21,248 bases of DNA from Lachnospiraceae bacterium (GCA_009911175.1 QXWX01000109.1:1-21248), one strand, 5' to 3'. Shown: positions 1-7,222, counted from the first letter of the stretch. Notes: generated by a model not told the origin, from the letters alone. Numbers and translations are program-made.

Positions 1-223
1 ATTTTATCACAAACCGCCTCAAACAACAGTAGTTATTTACTTTTTTAGTGCGAAAAAATTTCACCTTTCAATCCTGAAAGTCGTTTATCCCATAACGGCG
101 GTATTTAACCTTTCCGGTTATTATCAGGCTACTGCGCTGGAAATGATTGGTGGATGCGTGGTTCTGGTGCTGTGTGTGGGACTTTCCGGAGTTGTGTTAA
201 AAGGATTAAGACAAAATTCATAG
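1..223 (+). CDS. C-terminal fragment of a membrane protein, possibly an ABC-2-type permease
   Basis: An open frame runs from the window edge to a TAG at 221-223 and encodes about 73 residues; the start lies outside the window. The last 30 residues are a long hydrophobic stretch (around IGGCVVLVLCVGLSGVVL) followed by a short basic tail (KGLRQNS), as at the end of a polytopic membrane protein with its C-terminus in the cytoplasm. I do not recognise the family. A permease of a peptide or drug ABC transporter is possible because such genes fill the next 4 kb, but that is inference from context. It is followed by a hairpin at 232-257 and runs convergently with the sensor kinase gene. Confidence 0.5.
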   Translation, partial: FYHKPPQTTVVIYFFSAKKFHLSILKVVYPITAVFNLSGYYQATALEMIGGCVVLVLCVGLSGVVLKGLRQNS

Positions 224-231
224 AGAGAAAA

Positions 232-257
232 TGGCGGCGTTATAAATCACGCCGCCA
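232..257 (-). terminator. Hairpin terminator between convergent genes
   Basis: Perfect 9-bp inverted repeat TGGCGGCGT / ACGCCGCCA with an 8-nt loop. Read on the minus strand it is followed by ATTTTCTCTC, so it probably ends the regulator-kinase operon. On the plus strand there is no T-run, so termination of the upstream gene is less certain. Confidence 0.65.
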
Positions 258-303
258 ATGCAATAGAAACTTACATACCAGATTTTCAATATCAGTAAAG
301 ATA

Positions 304-1674
304 TTAGTATTTAGTCTTAGGAAAAATCAAGGTGGTTTCGTAACCTTTTTGTTCCTCACTTAAAATTTGCATGATGCCGTTATGAGCTTCGACAATCTGC
401 AGCACCAATAGAACACCTAATCCATGCCGGAGGTGTAGAGCTTTATCGGTGCTTTCCAGATAATGTGTTTTAGAATTAAGTGCTTTCAGCTTTTCAGCGG
501 ATACGCCAACTCCATTGTCTGATACAACGATGGCTATTTCTTTTTCGCTGCATGTTACCGAGATGGTAATTTTACAGCCATTTGCATTATGATTGATACT
601 GTTCTGGATCAAATTTGTAATAGCCCGTTTAATAAGAACTTCGTCACCACGAATAAATTCCGTTTCACATTGTGGCTCAGATTCAAATTCAAATACATAT
701 TTTTTATCAAGATTGCTGTCCAGAAATTCACATATGACCTGCCGTGCCAGCTCTACCGGATAAATGTTGCTAATGCGAAGCGGCTGCATATCATATTCCA
801 GCTTTGAAGTTAAATTCAAATCTTCGATCAGTCTTTTTATCTTTTCAGCCTGCTGACGGATTTCGGTCATTTTTTCCTGAACGTCAGAGTCCAGCCCGTG
901 ATTTTTTTCGAGGCTGCTGGAATATCCGAGAACCATTGACAGTGGGGTGCGTATATCATGGGAAATACCACTGATCCAGTTTGCCCTTGCCGTATCCCGG
1001 CGCTTTAGTGTTTTAGATACATGGTTAAGCTTTGCGTTGATTTCGGACAATTCTCCCTGTTCTGCCAACTGCGTTTTTTGACCGGCAGCAATTTCCTCAA
1101 TGCCAATAAGAATAGGTTTGATAGCCTTTTCTGTTTTTCGGTTGTTAAAGATAAAAAGCAGCAATACAATTCCGATATTTAGAAAAAATACAGCGATGAA
1201 CCCTATCGCATCAATTTTTATACTTACAATGGTTTTATATGCAGATAATTTCCAGTAACTGTCTTTAGGATAACCAAGGACTAGCAGACCATCGTTTCGG
1301 GCAGATACGAAAACAGGATAGTCCTCTAAATACCACCTTGCCATTTTTGCAATGTCTCCATAGGTGTATTGAACAGGAATGTTTGCCGGAAGTTTATAAT
1401 TCCAGATGACATTACCCGTCGCATTATCTATCAGCATACACCATGCATGGTCTTGATCTAATAAAGCTATGATATCATCTGGCAGAGTATATTGCCCGTC
1501 CGTCTGCTGTAATTCATCAGATATACAGGGTAACAGGTGGGTAGGACTTTGATTTCCGTGACTGACAGATACCATGATAAGACTTACAAATAAAAAAATA
1601 TTCACTAAAATGAAAAAGCAAAACAGCTTAACACTGGAATGGACATACCGTTTGAAAAATTTTTGTATATTCAT
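304..1674 (-). CDS. Membrane sensor histidine kinase of a two-component system
   Basis: 456-residue kinase. An N-terminal membrane segment lies at about residues 15-37, an extracytoplasmic loop of roughly 110 residues follows, and a second membrane segment is at about 155-177. Next come a linker, a HisKA dimerisation domain with H-box ISGISHDIRTPLS (phospho-acceptor H239) and a HATPase domain with N-box (N358 in NLIQNSINHN), G1 box DNGVG (386-390) and G2 box HGLG (417-420). All catalytic motifs are intact. It lies 4 nt downstream of the response regulator with a GAAAGGAA-type RBS inside the regulator's end, so the two are co-transcribed. Kinases beside lantibiotic or bacitracin ABC exporters (NisK, CprK type) usually sense cell-envelope-active peptides. 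That ligand class is inferred from the divergent exporter operon. Confidence 0.92.
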   Translation of the reverse strand: MNIQKFFKRYVHSSVKLFCFFILVNIFLFVSLIMVSVSHGNQSPTHLLPCISDELQQTDGQYTLPDDIIALLDQDHAWCMLIDNATGNVIWNYKLPANIPVQYTYGDIAKMARWYLEDYPVFVSARNDGLLVLGYPKDSYWKLSAYKTIVSIKIDAIGFIAVFFLNIGIVLLLFIFNNRKTEKAIKPILIGIEEIAAGQKTQLAEQGELSEINAKLNHVSKTLKRRDTARANWISGISHDIRTPLSMVLGYSSSLEKNHGLDSDVQEKMTEIRQQAEKIKRLIEDLNLTSKLEYDMQPLRISNIYPVELARQVICEFLDSNLDKKYVFEFESEPQCETEFIRGDEVLIKRAITNLIQNSINHNANGCKITISVTCSEKEIAIVVSDNGVGVSAEKLKALNSKTHYLESTDKALHLRHGLGVLLVLQIVEAHNGIMQILSEEQKGYETTLIFPKTKY

Positions 1675-1678
1675 AGGA

Positions 1679-2383
1679 TTACCCTGTTCCTTTCAAAATC
1701 AGCTTGTAACCGATTCCCTTGACCGTGACAAGAGATACCGGCGAAGATGGTTCAGTTTCGATTTTCTCCCGGATATGCCGGATATGGGACATTAGTGTTT
1801 TTTCATATCCGACATATATGTCTCCGCAGACTGTCTGGCATAAAGAACCGAGCGTTACAATGCGTCCTGCATTGCTGAATAGTTTTTGAAGTATCTCCAC
1901 TTCTTTTGCGGTAAGGGAGACTGGATCGCAGCCTTCTTTGTATACCTGTGCCTGTCCTAAGTCCACTTTGCAGGCTTCTAATAAAAAACTTGTATCCTCA
2001 TTTTCTTTATATACCCGACGTAAAATCGCGGTGACACGCCATACAAATTCCTGTGCCAAAAAGGGTTTTACTATATAATCGTCCGCACCCACTTCAAATC
2101 CTTTGGCTTTATCATCAAACTCACCTTTTGCCGTTAAAAACAGAATAGGTATATTGGTTTGTTCCCGGATCACTTTTGCAAGCATGAAACCATCCATATC
2201 AGGCAGCATGACATCCAGGACTGCCAGATCGGGGCGGGTGTCCAGCCTCTCCAAAGCACGAAGTGCTGTATCTGCGGTCAGTATATTTGTAAACCCATTT
2301 TCTTTCAAAATGGATTGGCACATCAATAGGATTGCAGGCTCATCATCAACTAATAAGATTGATTTGTCCTTAATTGTACCCAT
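1679..2383 (-). CDS. OmpR/PhoB-family response regulator
   Basis: 234 residues from the ATG at 2383, which sits behind an AAAGGAGTGG Shine-Dalgarno; an in-frame GTG 18 nt upstream lacks one. The receiver domain (about 8-120) has acidic pocket D13/D14, phospho-acceptor D57 in LAVLDVMLPD, T84 and K106 in IVKPF. The C-terminal winged helix (about 135-232) has the usual recognition region KTLMSHIRHIREKI and wing VTVKGIGYKL. It is the first gene of the regulator-kinase operon and is divergent from the ABC exporter operon, so it most likely activates that operon, and perhaps itself, through the phased direct repeats at 2445-2466. Family assignment is firm; the target is inferred. Confidence 0.93.
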   Translation of the reverse strand: MGTIKDKSILLVDDEPAILLMCQSILKENGFTNILTADTALRALERLDTRPDLAVLDVMLPDMDGFMLAKVIREQTNIPILFLTAKGEFDDKAKGFEVGADDYIVKPFLAQEFVWRVTAILRRVYKENEDTSFLLEACKVDLGQAQVYKEGCDPVSLTAKEVEILQKLFSNAGRIVTLGSLCQTVCGDIYVGYEKTLMSHIRHIREKIETEPSSPVSLVTVKGIGYKLILKGTG

Positions 2384-2404
2384 ATTTCCACTCCTTTCCA
2401 CGAC

Positions 2405-2410
2405 ATTATA
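2405..2410 (-). promoter_or_regulatory. -10 element of the regulator-kinase operon
   Basis: A perfect TATAAT on the minus strand, placed so that transcription would begin about 15 nt before the regulator's start codon. No good -35 hexamer is seen 16-18 nt upstream, which suggests activator dependence or a weak basal promoter. Confidence 0.5.
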
Positions 2411-2444
2411 TCATATTTTCAACTATGGTACGAATTGTGGTTTC

Positions 2445-2466
2445 AAAATCAAGGTAAAATCAAGGT
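2445..2466 (+). promoter_or_regulatory. Two phased 11-bp direct repeats, probable response-regulator binding site
   Basis: AAAATCAAGGT occurs twice head to tail (2445-2455 and 2456-2466), that is, one helical turn apart. This is the usual binding geometry of OmpR-family dimers. The pair lies about 30 bp upstream of a TATGAT -10 (2497-2502) for the exporter operon, which has no consensus -35. This fits an activator that replaces the -35 contact. The exporter's RBS AAAGGAG is at 2517-2523. Confidence 0.6.
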
Positions 2467-2533
2467 TAACTCCAACGTAACGCAAAGTGGAAGGTATATG
2501 ATGTAATCAGCTTAGGAAAGGAGCAGACAAAAA

Positions 2534-3436
2534 ATGGTTGTATCAACAGAGAATTTGTCAAAAGAGTATGACGGTATTTATCGGGTTAATGATCTGGATA
2601 TCCAAATTAACGAAGGGGATATTTATGGCTTTCTCGGTCCTAATGGTGCGGGCAAATCGACAACAATGAAGATGCTGCTTGGTCTTGTCAAGCCCAGCAA
2701 AGGAAGTATTGAGATTATGGGAAAGTCATTCAACGAGAAAAACCGGCAGGAGATTTTGAAAAGCGTTGGCTCCCTGATTGAATCCCCGTCCTATTATGGT
2801 CATTTGACTGGCAGGGAAAATATGGAAATAATACGCAGGCTGCTGGGCTTGCCCCGGAAAAATATCGAGGAGGCAGTTCATATTGTCCGTATGGAAAAAC
2901 AAATGGATAAGAAGGTCAAAAACTATTCACTTGGAATGAAGCAGCGGCTTGGAATTGCGATGGCACTGGCTCGCCGTCCTAAACTGCTTGTTTTGGATGA
3001 ACCTACTAATGGTCTTGACCCGGCAGGTATTGAGGAAATGCGGGAATTGGTCAAAACACTGCCAACGAAGTATGGGATGACCGTTATGGTTTCCAGCCAT
3101 ATCCTGAGTGAAGTAGATCAGATGGCAACTGTGGTCGGCATCATCAATCATGGTGAGCTGATCTTTCAGGAAAATATGTCCGTTTTGGATGCACAGCGGC
3201 AGCCGTATATCATTCTGAGAACCAGTGATAATAACTTGGCTTGTCAGATACTCAGAAATATGAATCCGTTAAGAACCGGGGACGGTTTGCAGTTAGGGGC
3301 TTTGTCCGATGAACAGACGGGTAAGGTGGTTCAAAACCTGTGTGCCAACGATATTGCTGTTTACCGAGTTGAGGAACACAGGGAGAGCCTTGAGGACATT
3401 TTCCTCAATCTGACCGGAAAGGAGATGACCCTTTGA
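2534..3436 (+). CDS. ABC transporter ATPase, antimicrobial-peptide export type (BcrA/LanF/CprA-like)
   Basis: 300 residues, the usual size for BcrA/LanF-type nucleotide-binding proteins. Walker A GPNGAGKST is at 35-43. The Q-loop region follows, then signature YSLGMKQRL, Walker B LLVLDEPTNGLDP and H-loop VMVSSHILSE; all are intact. The C-terminal 80 residues form the extra domain ending LEDIFLNLTGKE that is typical of this subfamily. Start ATG has AAAGGAG 10 nt upstream. The stop overlaps the first permease start by one base (TGATG), so translation is coupled. Together with the two permeases it should form a membrane complex that expels or resists lantibiotics or bacitracin-like peptides. The exact substrate cannot be read from sequence. 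Confidence 0.93.
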   Translation: MVVSTENLSKEYDGIYRVNDLDIQINEGDIYGFLGPNGAGKSTTMKMLLGLVKPSKGSIEIMGKSFNEKNRQEILKSVGSLIESPSYYGHLTGRENMEIIRRLLGLPRKNIEEAVHIVRMEKQMDKKVKNYSLGMKQRLGIAMALARRPKLLVLDEPTNGLDPAGIEEMRELVKTLPTKYGMTVMVSSHILSEVDQMATVVGIINHGELIFQENMSVLDAQRQPYIILRTSDNNLACQILRNMNPLRTGDGLQLGALSDEQTGKVVQNLCANDIAVYRVEEHRESLEDIFLNLTGKEMTL

Positions 3437-4209
3437 TGAAATATCTATGGCTTGAATTATATAAGCTGAAACATCGAAAGGTGTTTCTGACCTTTTTGGT
3501 GATCTTGGGCGTAGAATTGCTATTTGTTTTTTCTAACTATGGCAATAATAAAAATTTTCTAAACATGGTTTCTGATCCTGCTGCACCGGCATGGGAAGAT
3601 CTGATTATCGGTCCAGCCGCTATAAATGGATTATTCTTTCCTATTTTGGCGGCGGTCATTGCCAGCCGTATTTGCGATATGGAGCATAAGGGAAACACAT
3701 GGAAGTTATTGGAGTGTAATAATCAGAACCGCAGATCTATCTGGTTCTGCAAATTTACAATAGTATCCACGCTTATGATGCTGGCAATCTTCATTCAGGC
3801 ATTTATTATTATTGCTTATGGTAATTCTATGGGAATTGTCCAGCCGCTGCCTGTCAGAACGTTATTAGGTTTTGTGCTTGGAACTGCGATGATAACATTT
3901 GTAGTCGTTACAATTCAGGTTTTCTTCTCCCTTGTATGTACAAACCAGCTTATCCCTATGTCTATCGGTATGATCGGCGCACTTATTGGGTTTATTTCCA
4001 CATTGCTGCCACCGGGTATCCGCAACATTTTGATTTGGGGCAACTATGCAGAACTGATGGTGTTGGGGCAGGACACATCTTCAGGAAATCTGCAATCTTC
4101 CGGGTTAGTAGTACGGAACATCAACTTTGTTCCGCTTGCAATTCTGTTTGTTGTTGGTCTTGTGGCGTATGTTGTGTTCCGGAAGAGATTTGAAAAATAT
4201 GAGTATTAA
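3436..4209 (+). CDS. ABC transporter permease subunit (LanE/MutE-like)
   Basis: 257 residues starting at the ATG that overlaps the ATPase stop; an upstream TTG in frame is less likely. About six hydrophobic segments are visible: residues around 18-36, 60-80, 105-130, 140-165, 175-200 and 228-250. A cytoplasmic basic N-terminus (YKLKHRKVF) is followed by an extracellular loop (NKNFLNMVSDP). This ABC-2 layout with ELYKLKHRK near the start is characteristic of lantibiotic immunity permeases. It is the second gene of an ATPase-permease-permease operon, 14 nt before the next gene. Assignment to the superfamily is firm; the MutE-like label is by length, start region and gene order. Confidence 0.88.
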   Translation: MKYLWLELYKLKHRKVFLTFLVILGVELLFVFSNYGNNKNFLNMVSDPAAPAWEDLIIGPAAINGLFFPILAAVIASRICDMEHKGNTWKLLECNNQNRRSIWFCKFTIVSTLMMLAIFIQAFIIIAYGNSMGIVQPLPVRTLLGFVLGTAMITFVVVTIQVFFSLVCTNQLIPMSIGMIGALIGFISTLLPPGIRNILIWGNYAELMVLGQDTSSGNLQSSGLVVRNINFVPLAILFVVGLVAYVVFRKRFEKYEY

Positions 4210-4223
4210 AGGAGGAGTTTATA

Positions 4224-4967
4224 ATGCTGATCAATGCAATTCGTGCGGAAAATTTGAAAAGCCGCCATTCAAATATGTGGGTAGCGGTTACAGTTCTCCC
4301 GCTTTTGACAGCGGCAATAGGTGCAATTATTTACGGGATAAATGCCTCTGTCAGCTTATATGACGGTGATATGTGGCAGCAACTATGGCTACAGACAGGT
4401 TTATTTTATGGGTATTTCTTTTTCCCTATTCTGATTGCCATTTGTGCTTCCTTTTTATGGCGGTTGGAACACATTAACCATAACTGGAACAGCTTAATGA
4501 CAACGCCAATTCCCCGGTCTGTAATTTTTATCGCTAAGTTGGTCGTGTTAGCCAAGTCAATTTTTACGGCACAGGCACTTTTGATGATATTCATAATCAT
4601 TGTGGGTAAAGTAGGATTCCGTTTTGAACAGCCTATTCCCATAGGTATGCTCTGGTGGCTCTTTATGGGGTGGTTTAGCGCTCTTGGCGTTGCGGCAGTA
4701 CAGCTTTATCTTTCTATGAAAATAAGAAGTTTTGCTGTTCCGGTTGGACTTGCGGTATGTCTGTGTATTGCGGGATTGGCATGTTATATTACGGGTCTTG
4801 GCAGTATGTTCCCGTATTCACAGCTAATTCTTGGTTTGTCATCACAGGAGAAAACTTTACCGATTGACAGCTTAACAACGCTGGTTCCAATGGTGGTTTT
4901 CTATATCGTGTTTTTTATATTACTGGCTTCACGTCGCTTGAAGAAGATTGACATAGTAGCCGGTTAA
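4224..4967 (+). CDS. ABC transporter permease subunit (LanG/MutG-like)
   Basis: 247 residues, RBS GGAGGAG just upstream of the ATG. It starts MLINAIRAENLKSRHS, the same cytoplasmic helix pattern as its partner, then six hydrophobic segments ending near residue 238 with a basic tail RRLKK. It is paralogous in layout to the preceding permease, so the two likely form a heterodimeric channel with the ATPase. Ten nt separate it from the next small membrane gene, which suggests continuing transcription. Such three-gene sets beside a two-component system (for example cprABC-cprRK in Clostridioides difficile) confer resistance to nisin-type peptides; that role is inferred here. Confidence 0.88.
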   Translation: MLINAIRAENLKSRHSNMWVAVTVLPLLTAAIGAIIYGINASVSLYDGDMWQQLWLQTGLFYGYFFFPILIAICASFLWRLEHINHNWNSLMTTPIPRSVIFIAKLVVLAKSIFTAQALLMIFIIIVGKVGFRFEQPIPIGMLWWLFMGWFSALGVAAVQLYLSMKIRSFAVPVGLAVCLCIAGLACYITGLGSMFPYSQLILGLSSQEKTLPIDSLTTLVPMVVFYIVFFILLASRRLKKIDIVAG

Positions 4968-4977
4968 GGAGGAGATC

Positions 4978-5262
4978 ATGAAAGAAAAGATTTTAGAAAA
5001 AATATCCTTGGGGGTTAGCCTGCTTCCTTTGACTTTCTTTATCATCCGGCATTTGAGAATCGGAATGGAAGCTCCTTGGGTGTATATCTTTTTTGCGGCG
5101 TATGCCGTATTGATTATTGTTGGTTTTGTATTTGCTATCTGCTTGATAAAAAACAAAAAAACGAGAAATGCCATATCAAAGGCTGCTTTAGCAATAAGTT
5201 CAGTGTATCTCGCTTTTTTTTCTTTATTTATCTATTTGACGATAGCGGCAAGATTACATTGA
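4978..5262 (+). CDS. Small three-segment membrane protein of unknown function
   Basis: 94 residues with GGAGGAG upstream of the ATG. Hydrophobic stretches lie near residues 10-25, 32-58 and 68-90, separated by basic turns (KNKKTRN), so it is an integral membrane protein with little else. It follows the second permease by 10 nt and is probably in the exporter operon. I do not recognise the family. It could be an accessory subunit of the exporter or a passenger gene. No transporter or enzyme motif is visible. Confidence 0.65.
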   Translation: MKEKILEKISLGVSLLPLTFFIIRHLRIGMEAPWVYIFFAAYAVLIIVGFVFAICLIKNKKTRNAISKAALAISSVYLAFFSLFIYLTIAARLH

Positions 5263-5298
5263 GAGTGTGAAGACTGTTGTATTTAATGGGAGGAAAAA

Positions 5299-5754
5299 AT
5301 GTATACAGTGAAAGGTTATGTAGGAAGTGAAGAAAAACTCAGGACATATTTTGCAGGATGTGCGTTTGAGAAAAAGCCGAGAGTGCTATTTGTAACTGAT
5401 GAGATTTTATCAGATCATATAACCTGTTTTGAATATCTGGATAGTATCAGGCAGACAAAGAGCCATAAAGAGCCGGATGATACCCTTGAGGCGCTGCTAG
5501 AGTTTACAGAGATCGATAAAGATGCAAAAATCGGTTCGTTATCTGTGGGCGGAAGAAGCAGGCTGTTATTAACAGGTGTGCTATTTTTGAGGGCAGAGAA
5601 CTATGTGTTATGTGGTTTGTATGAGGGAGTGACAACAGCGGATGCGGATATTTTGGATCAAATCCTGATGGAGCTTTCTTTAAGTGGGAATTTGCATATT
5701 GGGTATATGGGAGAGCCGCCAACAGGTATTTGTGATGAGATTGTTTATCTCTAA
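5299..5754 (+). CDS. ABC-ATPase-like protein lacking Walker A
   Basis: 151 residues, GGGAGG upstream of the ATG. The C-terminal half reads like the second half of an ABC nucleotide-binding domain: a signature-like SLSVGGRSRLLL (about 80-91), then a Walker B position occupied by ENYVLCGLYEGVTTADAD instead of a DEPT-type motif, then a tail ICDEIVYL resembling the usual CDRI region near the end. There is no P-loop: the N-terminal half has no GxxGxGKS. It therefore cannot bind ATP in the normal way. It may be a decayed ATPase or a small regulator derived from one. It precedes a truncated adaptor-like gene and a broken receiver gene, so the local operon is decaying, yet this frame is intact over 151 codons. 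The homology is by eye and needs a structural search. Confidence 0.6.
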   Translation: MYTVKGYVGSEEKLRTYFAGCAFEKKPRVLFVTDEILSDHITCFEYLDSIRQTKSHKEPDDTLEALLEFTEIDKDAKIGSLSVGGRSRLLLTGVLFLRAENYVLCGLYEGVTTADADILDQILMELSLSGNLHIGYMGEPPTGICDEIVYL

Positions 5755-5771
5755 GATAAGAAAGAGGGGAT

Positions 5772-5897
5772 ATGAAGAAAAGATTATCGCTTGCCGTAGT
5801 AATTTCAGCGGCAATCCTGACTACATTTATTGCTGTCATTGCACCGTCCCGGAAGATTAAAAAGACAAGCATTGTCAATGTAGTAAATGCGGGATAA
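5772..5897 (+). pseudogene. Truncated N-terminus of a secreted or anchored protein, possibly an exporter periplasmic adaptor
   Basis: A 41-residue frame behind GAGGGG encodes MKKRLSLAVVIS, a hydrophobic segment to about residue 25, then a basic patch and TSIVNVVNAG before TAA. The pattern of signal anchor followed by a short beta-like strand is how HlyD/MacA-type adaptor subunits of Gram-positive ABC exporters begin. Those proteins continue for about 300-450 residues, which are absent here. It lies 17 nt after the ABC-like gene and 6 nt before the broken receiver gene. Reading it as a deletion remnant is inference; a genuine small membrane peptide is the alternative. Confidence 0.45.
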
Positions 5898-5903
5898 CAG
5901 ACC

Positions 5904-6243
5904 ATGAAAAAAATCTTAATTGTAGATGATTACCCTGATATTTTAGAAGGATTAAGCTATGTTCTGAAAGACCATTATGAAGTAACAACCGCTGGCAATT
6001 TGACAGAAGCCAAAAAGGAAGTATCAACCACTGTATTTGATGTGATTTGCTCTGACTATGCTATGCCGGACGGAACCGGGCTTGAACTAAATTTTGCAGA
6101 CAGGAAAAGTTTACTATGCTGTTTATCCTTATGTCTGCTATGCGGGAAGAATGTATTGTTATGGAAGCAAAATTGCATGGTACGGTGTTTATGGAAAAAC
6201 GGACAGCGATTTGATTTCGTTTCTTCGAGAAAAGGCAGGTTAA
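5904..6243 (+). pseudogene. Frameshifted stand-alone receiver (CheY-like) domain gene
   Basis: The first 60 or so residues are a good receiver domain: KKILIVDDYPDILEGL with the acidic pair, then VICSDYAMPDGTG with the phospho-acceptor Asp. After about 6090 the original frame turns to nonsense. The family-like sequence continues in another frame (KFTMLFILMSAMREE, then HGTVFMEK near 6110-6208). A second shift restores SDLISFLREKAG ending at TAA 6241-6243. So about 113 codons of receiver are present in three frames and no output domain follows. The intact-looking frame of 132 codons (5904-6302) is a chimera caused by the first shift. The gene should be inactive unless these are sequencing errors. 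Confidence 0.75.
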
Positions 6244-6378
6244 AAAAAGTCATATATGCAATTTCCCTGTTGCATGACATCAAAATAAAAGCTGTCATAT
6301 AGTAGATAGGGGTGTTGATGGAAGATAAAATGAAACAGATATAGGACGGAACTGTTTATCATAAGACAGGTGAATATA

Positions 6379-6813
6379 ATGAGTAAAGTAGTAATATTAT
6401 CTTTTTCAGGAGGTGAAGAAGAAGTCTGCCAGAGAATATTGCAAATGCTAAGCGAAAGCCCTCACTTTGAAGGCTATAATGAGCTTCAAGTAGAAAAGTA
6501 CATTAATATTGGAGAAATGAAGCTGAACTTAGCAGAAAAGAATGTAGTCATACATGGTGCGGAAGTTATGCTTACCAATAAAGAGTTTGAAATATTGTAT
6601 TTGCTGGCACAGAGTCCTGGCAGGATATTCAGCAAAGAGCAGATTTATGATATTGTCTGGCAGGAACCGTATTCCGGCGATTACAATATTGTTATGAGCC
6701 ATATCCACCACATAAGGGAAAAGATAGAGGATAATCCGGGCAAGCCGATTTACATACAGACCGTATGGGGCATTGGCTATCGGTTCAACAAAAATTTAAG
6801 CAGCAGTCTGTGA
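6379..6813 (+). CDS. Winged-helix transcriptional regulator without receiver domain (copy 1)
   Basis: 144 residues from ATG 6379, with AGGTG 6 nt upstream; a GTG three codons earlier is less likely. A short N-terminal part (MSKVVILSFSGGEEE to about 45) is followed by a complete OmpR/PhoB-type winged helix: MLTNKEFEILYLL, recognition part YNIVMSHIHHIREKI and wing YIQTVWGIGYRF. There is no receiver domain, so it cannot be a phosphorylation-dependent regulator of the usual kind. Its C-terminal domain closely matches the protein at 9941-10375, so the two are paralogues. Its last codons form part of a terminator stem shared with a convergent XRE gene. Its target is unknown. Confidence 0.85.
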   Translation: MSKVVILSFSGGEEEVCQRILQMLSESPHFEGYNELQVEKYINIGEMKLNLAEKNVVIHGAEVMLTNKEFEILYLLAQSPGRIFSKEQIYDIVWQEPYSGDYNIVMSHIHHIREKIEDNPGKPIYIQTVWGIGYRFNKNLSSSL

Positions 6814-6841
6814 TGTGAAAACAGATTGCTGCTTATTTTTT
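6798..6841. terminator. Terminator overlapping the ends of two convergent genes
   Basis: Stem AAGCAGCAGTCTGT / ACAGATTGCTGCTT (14 bp with one G-U pair, 9-nt loop) followed by A and TTTTTT. The left arm lies inside the last codons of the winged-helix gene, and the right arm and T-run overlap the end of the minus-strand XRE gene. Confidence 0.8.
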
Positions 6842-7033
6842 GTCCTGTACGCCTAACAGGTATTCACAGGATACATGGAAGAACTCTGCCAGAGCCACTA
6901 CTTCATAATCCGGGACGAACCTTGTCCCTTTTTCAATCCGTAAAATGGTCAGGTCGCTAAACTCATATCCGGCAAGCTGGAGCTGCTCGGCAAGGGCTTT
7001 CTGTGACAGCTTCCTTTCCGTCCGCAGTTCCAT
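6833..7033 (-). CDS. XRE-family helix-turn-helix regulator, start uncertain or 5'-damaged
   Basis: 66 residues from the first ATG contain most of an HTH_XRE domain (LSQKALAEQLQ, DLTILRIEKGTRFVPDYEVVALAEFF, then CEYLLG). The frame stays open and protein-like upstream of that ATG: KIYWNKENHSKNLIGQRV directly precedes it, and IGQRVMELRTERKLSQ is the normal beginning of helix 1 in this family. A TAG stop ends the extension at about 7090, with no ATG, GTG or TTG in the interval. Either it uses a rare ATT/ATC start behind GGTGGTAGG, or the gene is 5'-damaged and only the shorter form is made. It is convergent with the winged-helix gene and divergent from 7270. Confidence 0.75.
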   Translation of the reverse strand: MELRTERKLSQKALAEQLQLAGYEFSDLTILRIEKGTRFVPDYEVVALAEFFHVSCEYLLGVQDKK

Positions 7034-7105
7034 AACCCTTTGACCGATTAGGTTTTTAGAGTGGTTTTCTTTATTCCAATAGATTTTAATATCCTACCAC
7101 CAACT

Positions 7106-7222
7106 TTCTAAAGATGAAGTCCCTTACCATTGATTTTACGAAATATTGTTGATAATATACTTCTAAAGATGAAGTGCTAGGGAATTATCTTGTTATTGCG
7201 AAATTGGGGATTGATAATACTG
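7106..7222. repeat. Imperfect tandem duplication of a regulatory segment
   Basis: TTCTAAAGATGAAGT occurs at 7106-7120 and 7161-7175. The sequence after each copy also corresponds: ...GCGAAAT/ACGAAAT... and TTGATAATA at 7149-7157 and 7211-7219. So a block of about 55-62 bp is present twice. The second copy is the palindrome ACTTC-N7-GAAGT (7159-7175). The block lies between the minus-strand XRE gene and the gene at 7270, so it probably contains operators or promoters for both. Confidence 0.6.

Noticed and set aside
2103..2480. Plus-strand 125-codon frame opposite the response regulator
   Set aside because: Opposite a well-defined receiver domain, with no RBS and shadow-type serine-rich composition.
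5904..6302. Intact 132-residue receiver protein
   Set aside because: The second half does not look like a receiver in this frame, while the expected sequence is visible in the other two frames, so it is called a frameshifted pseudogene.
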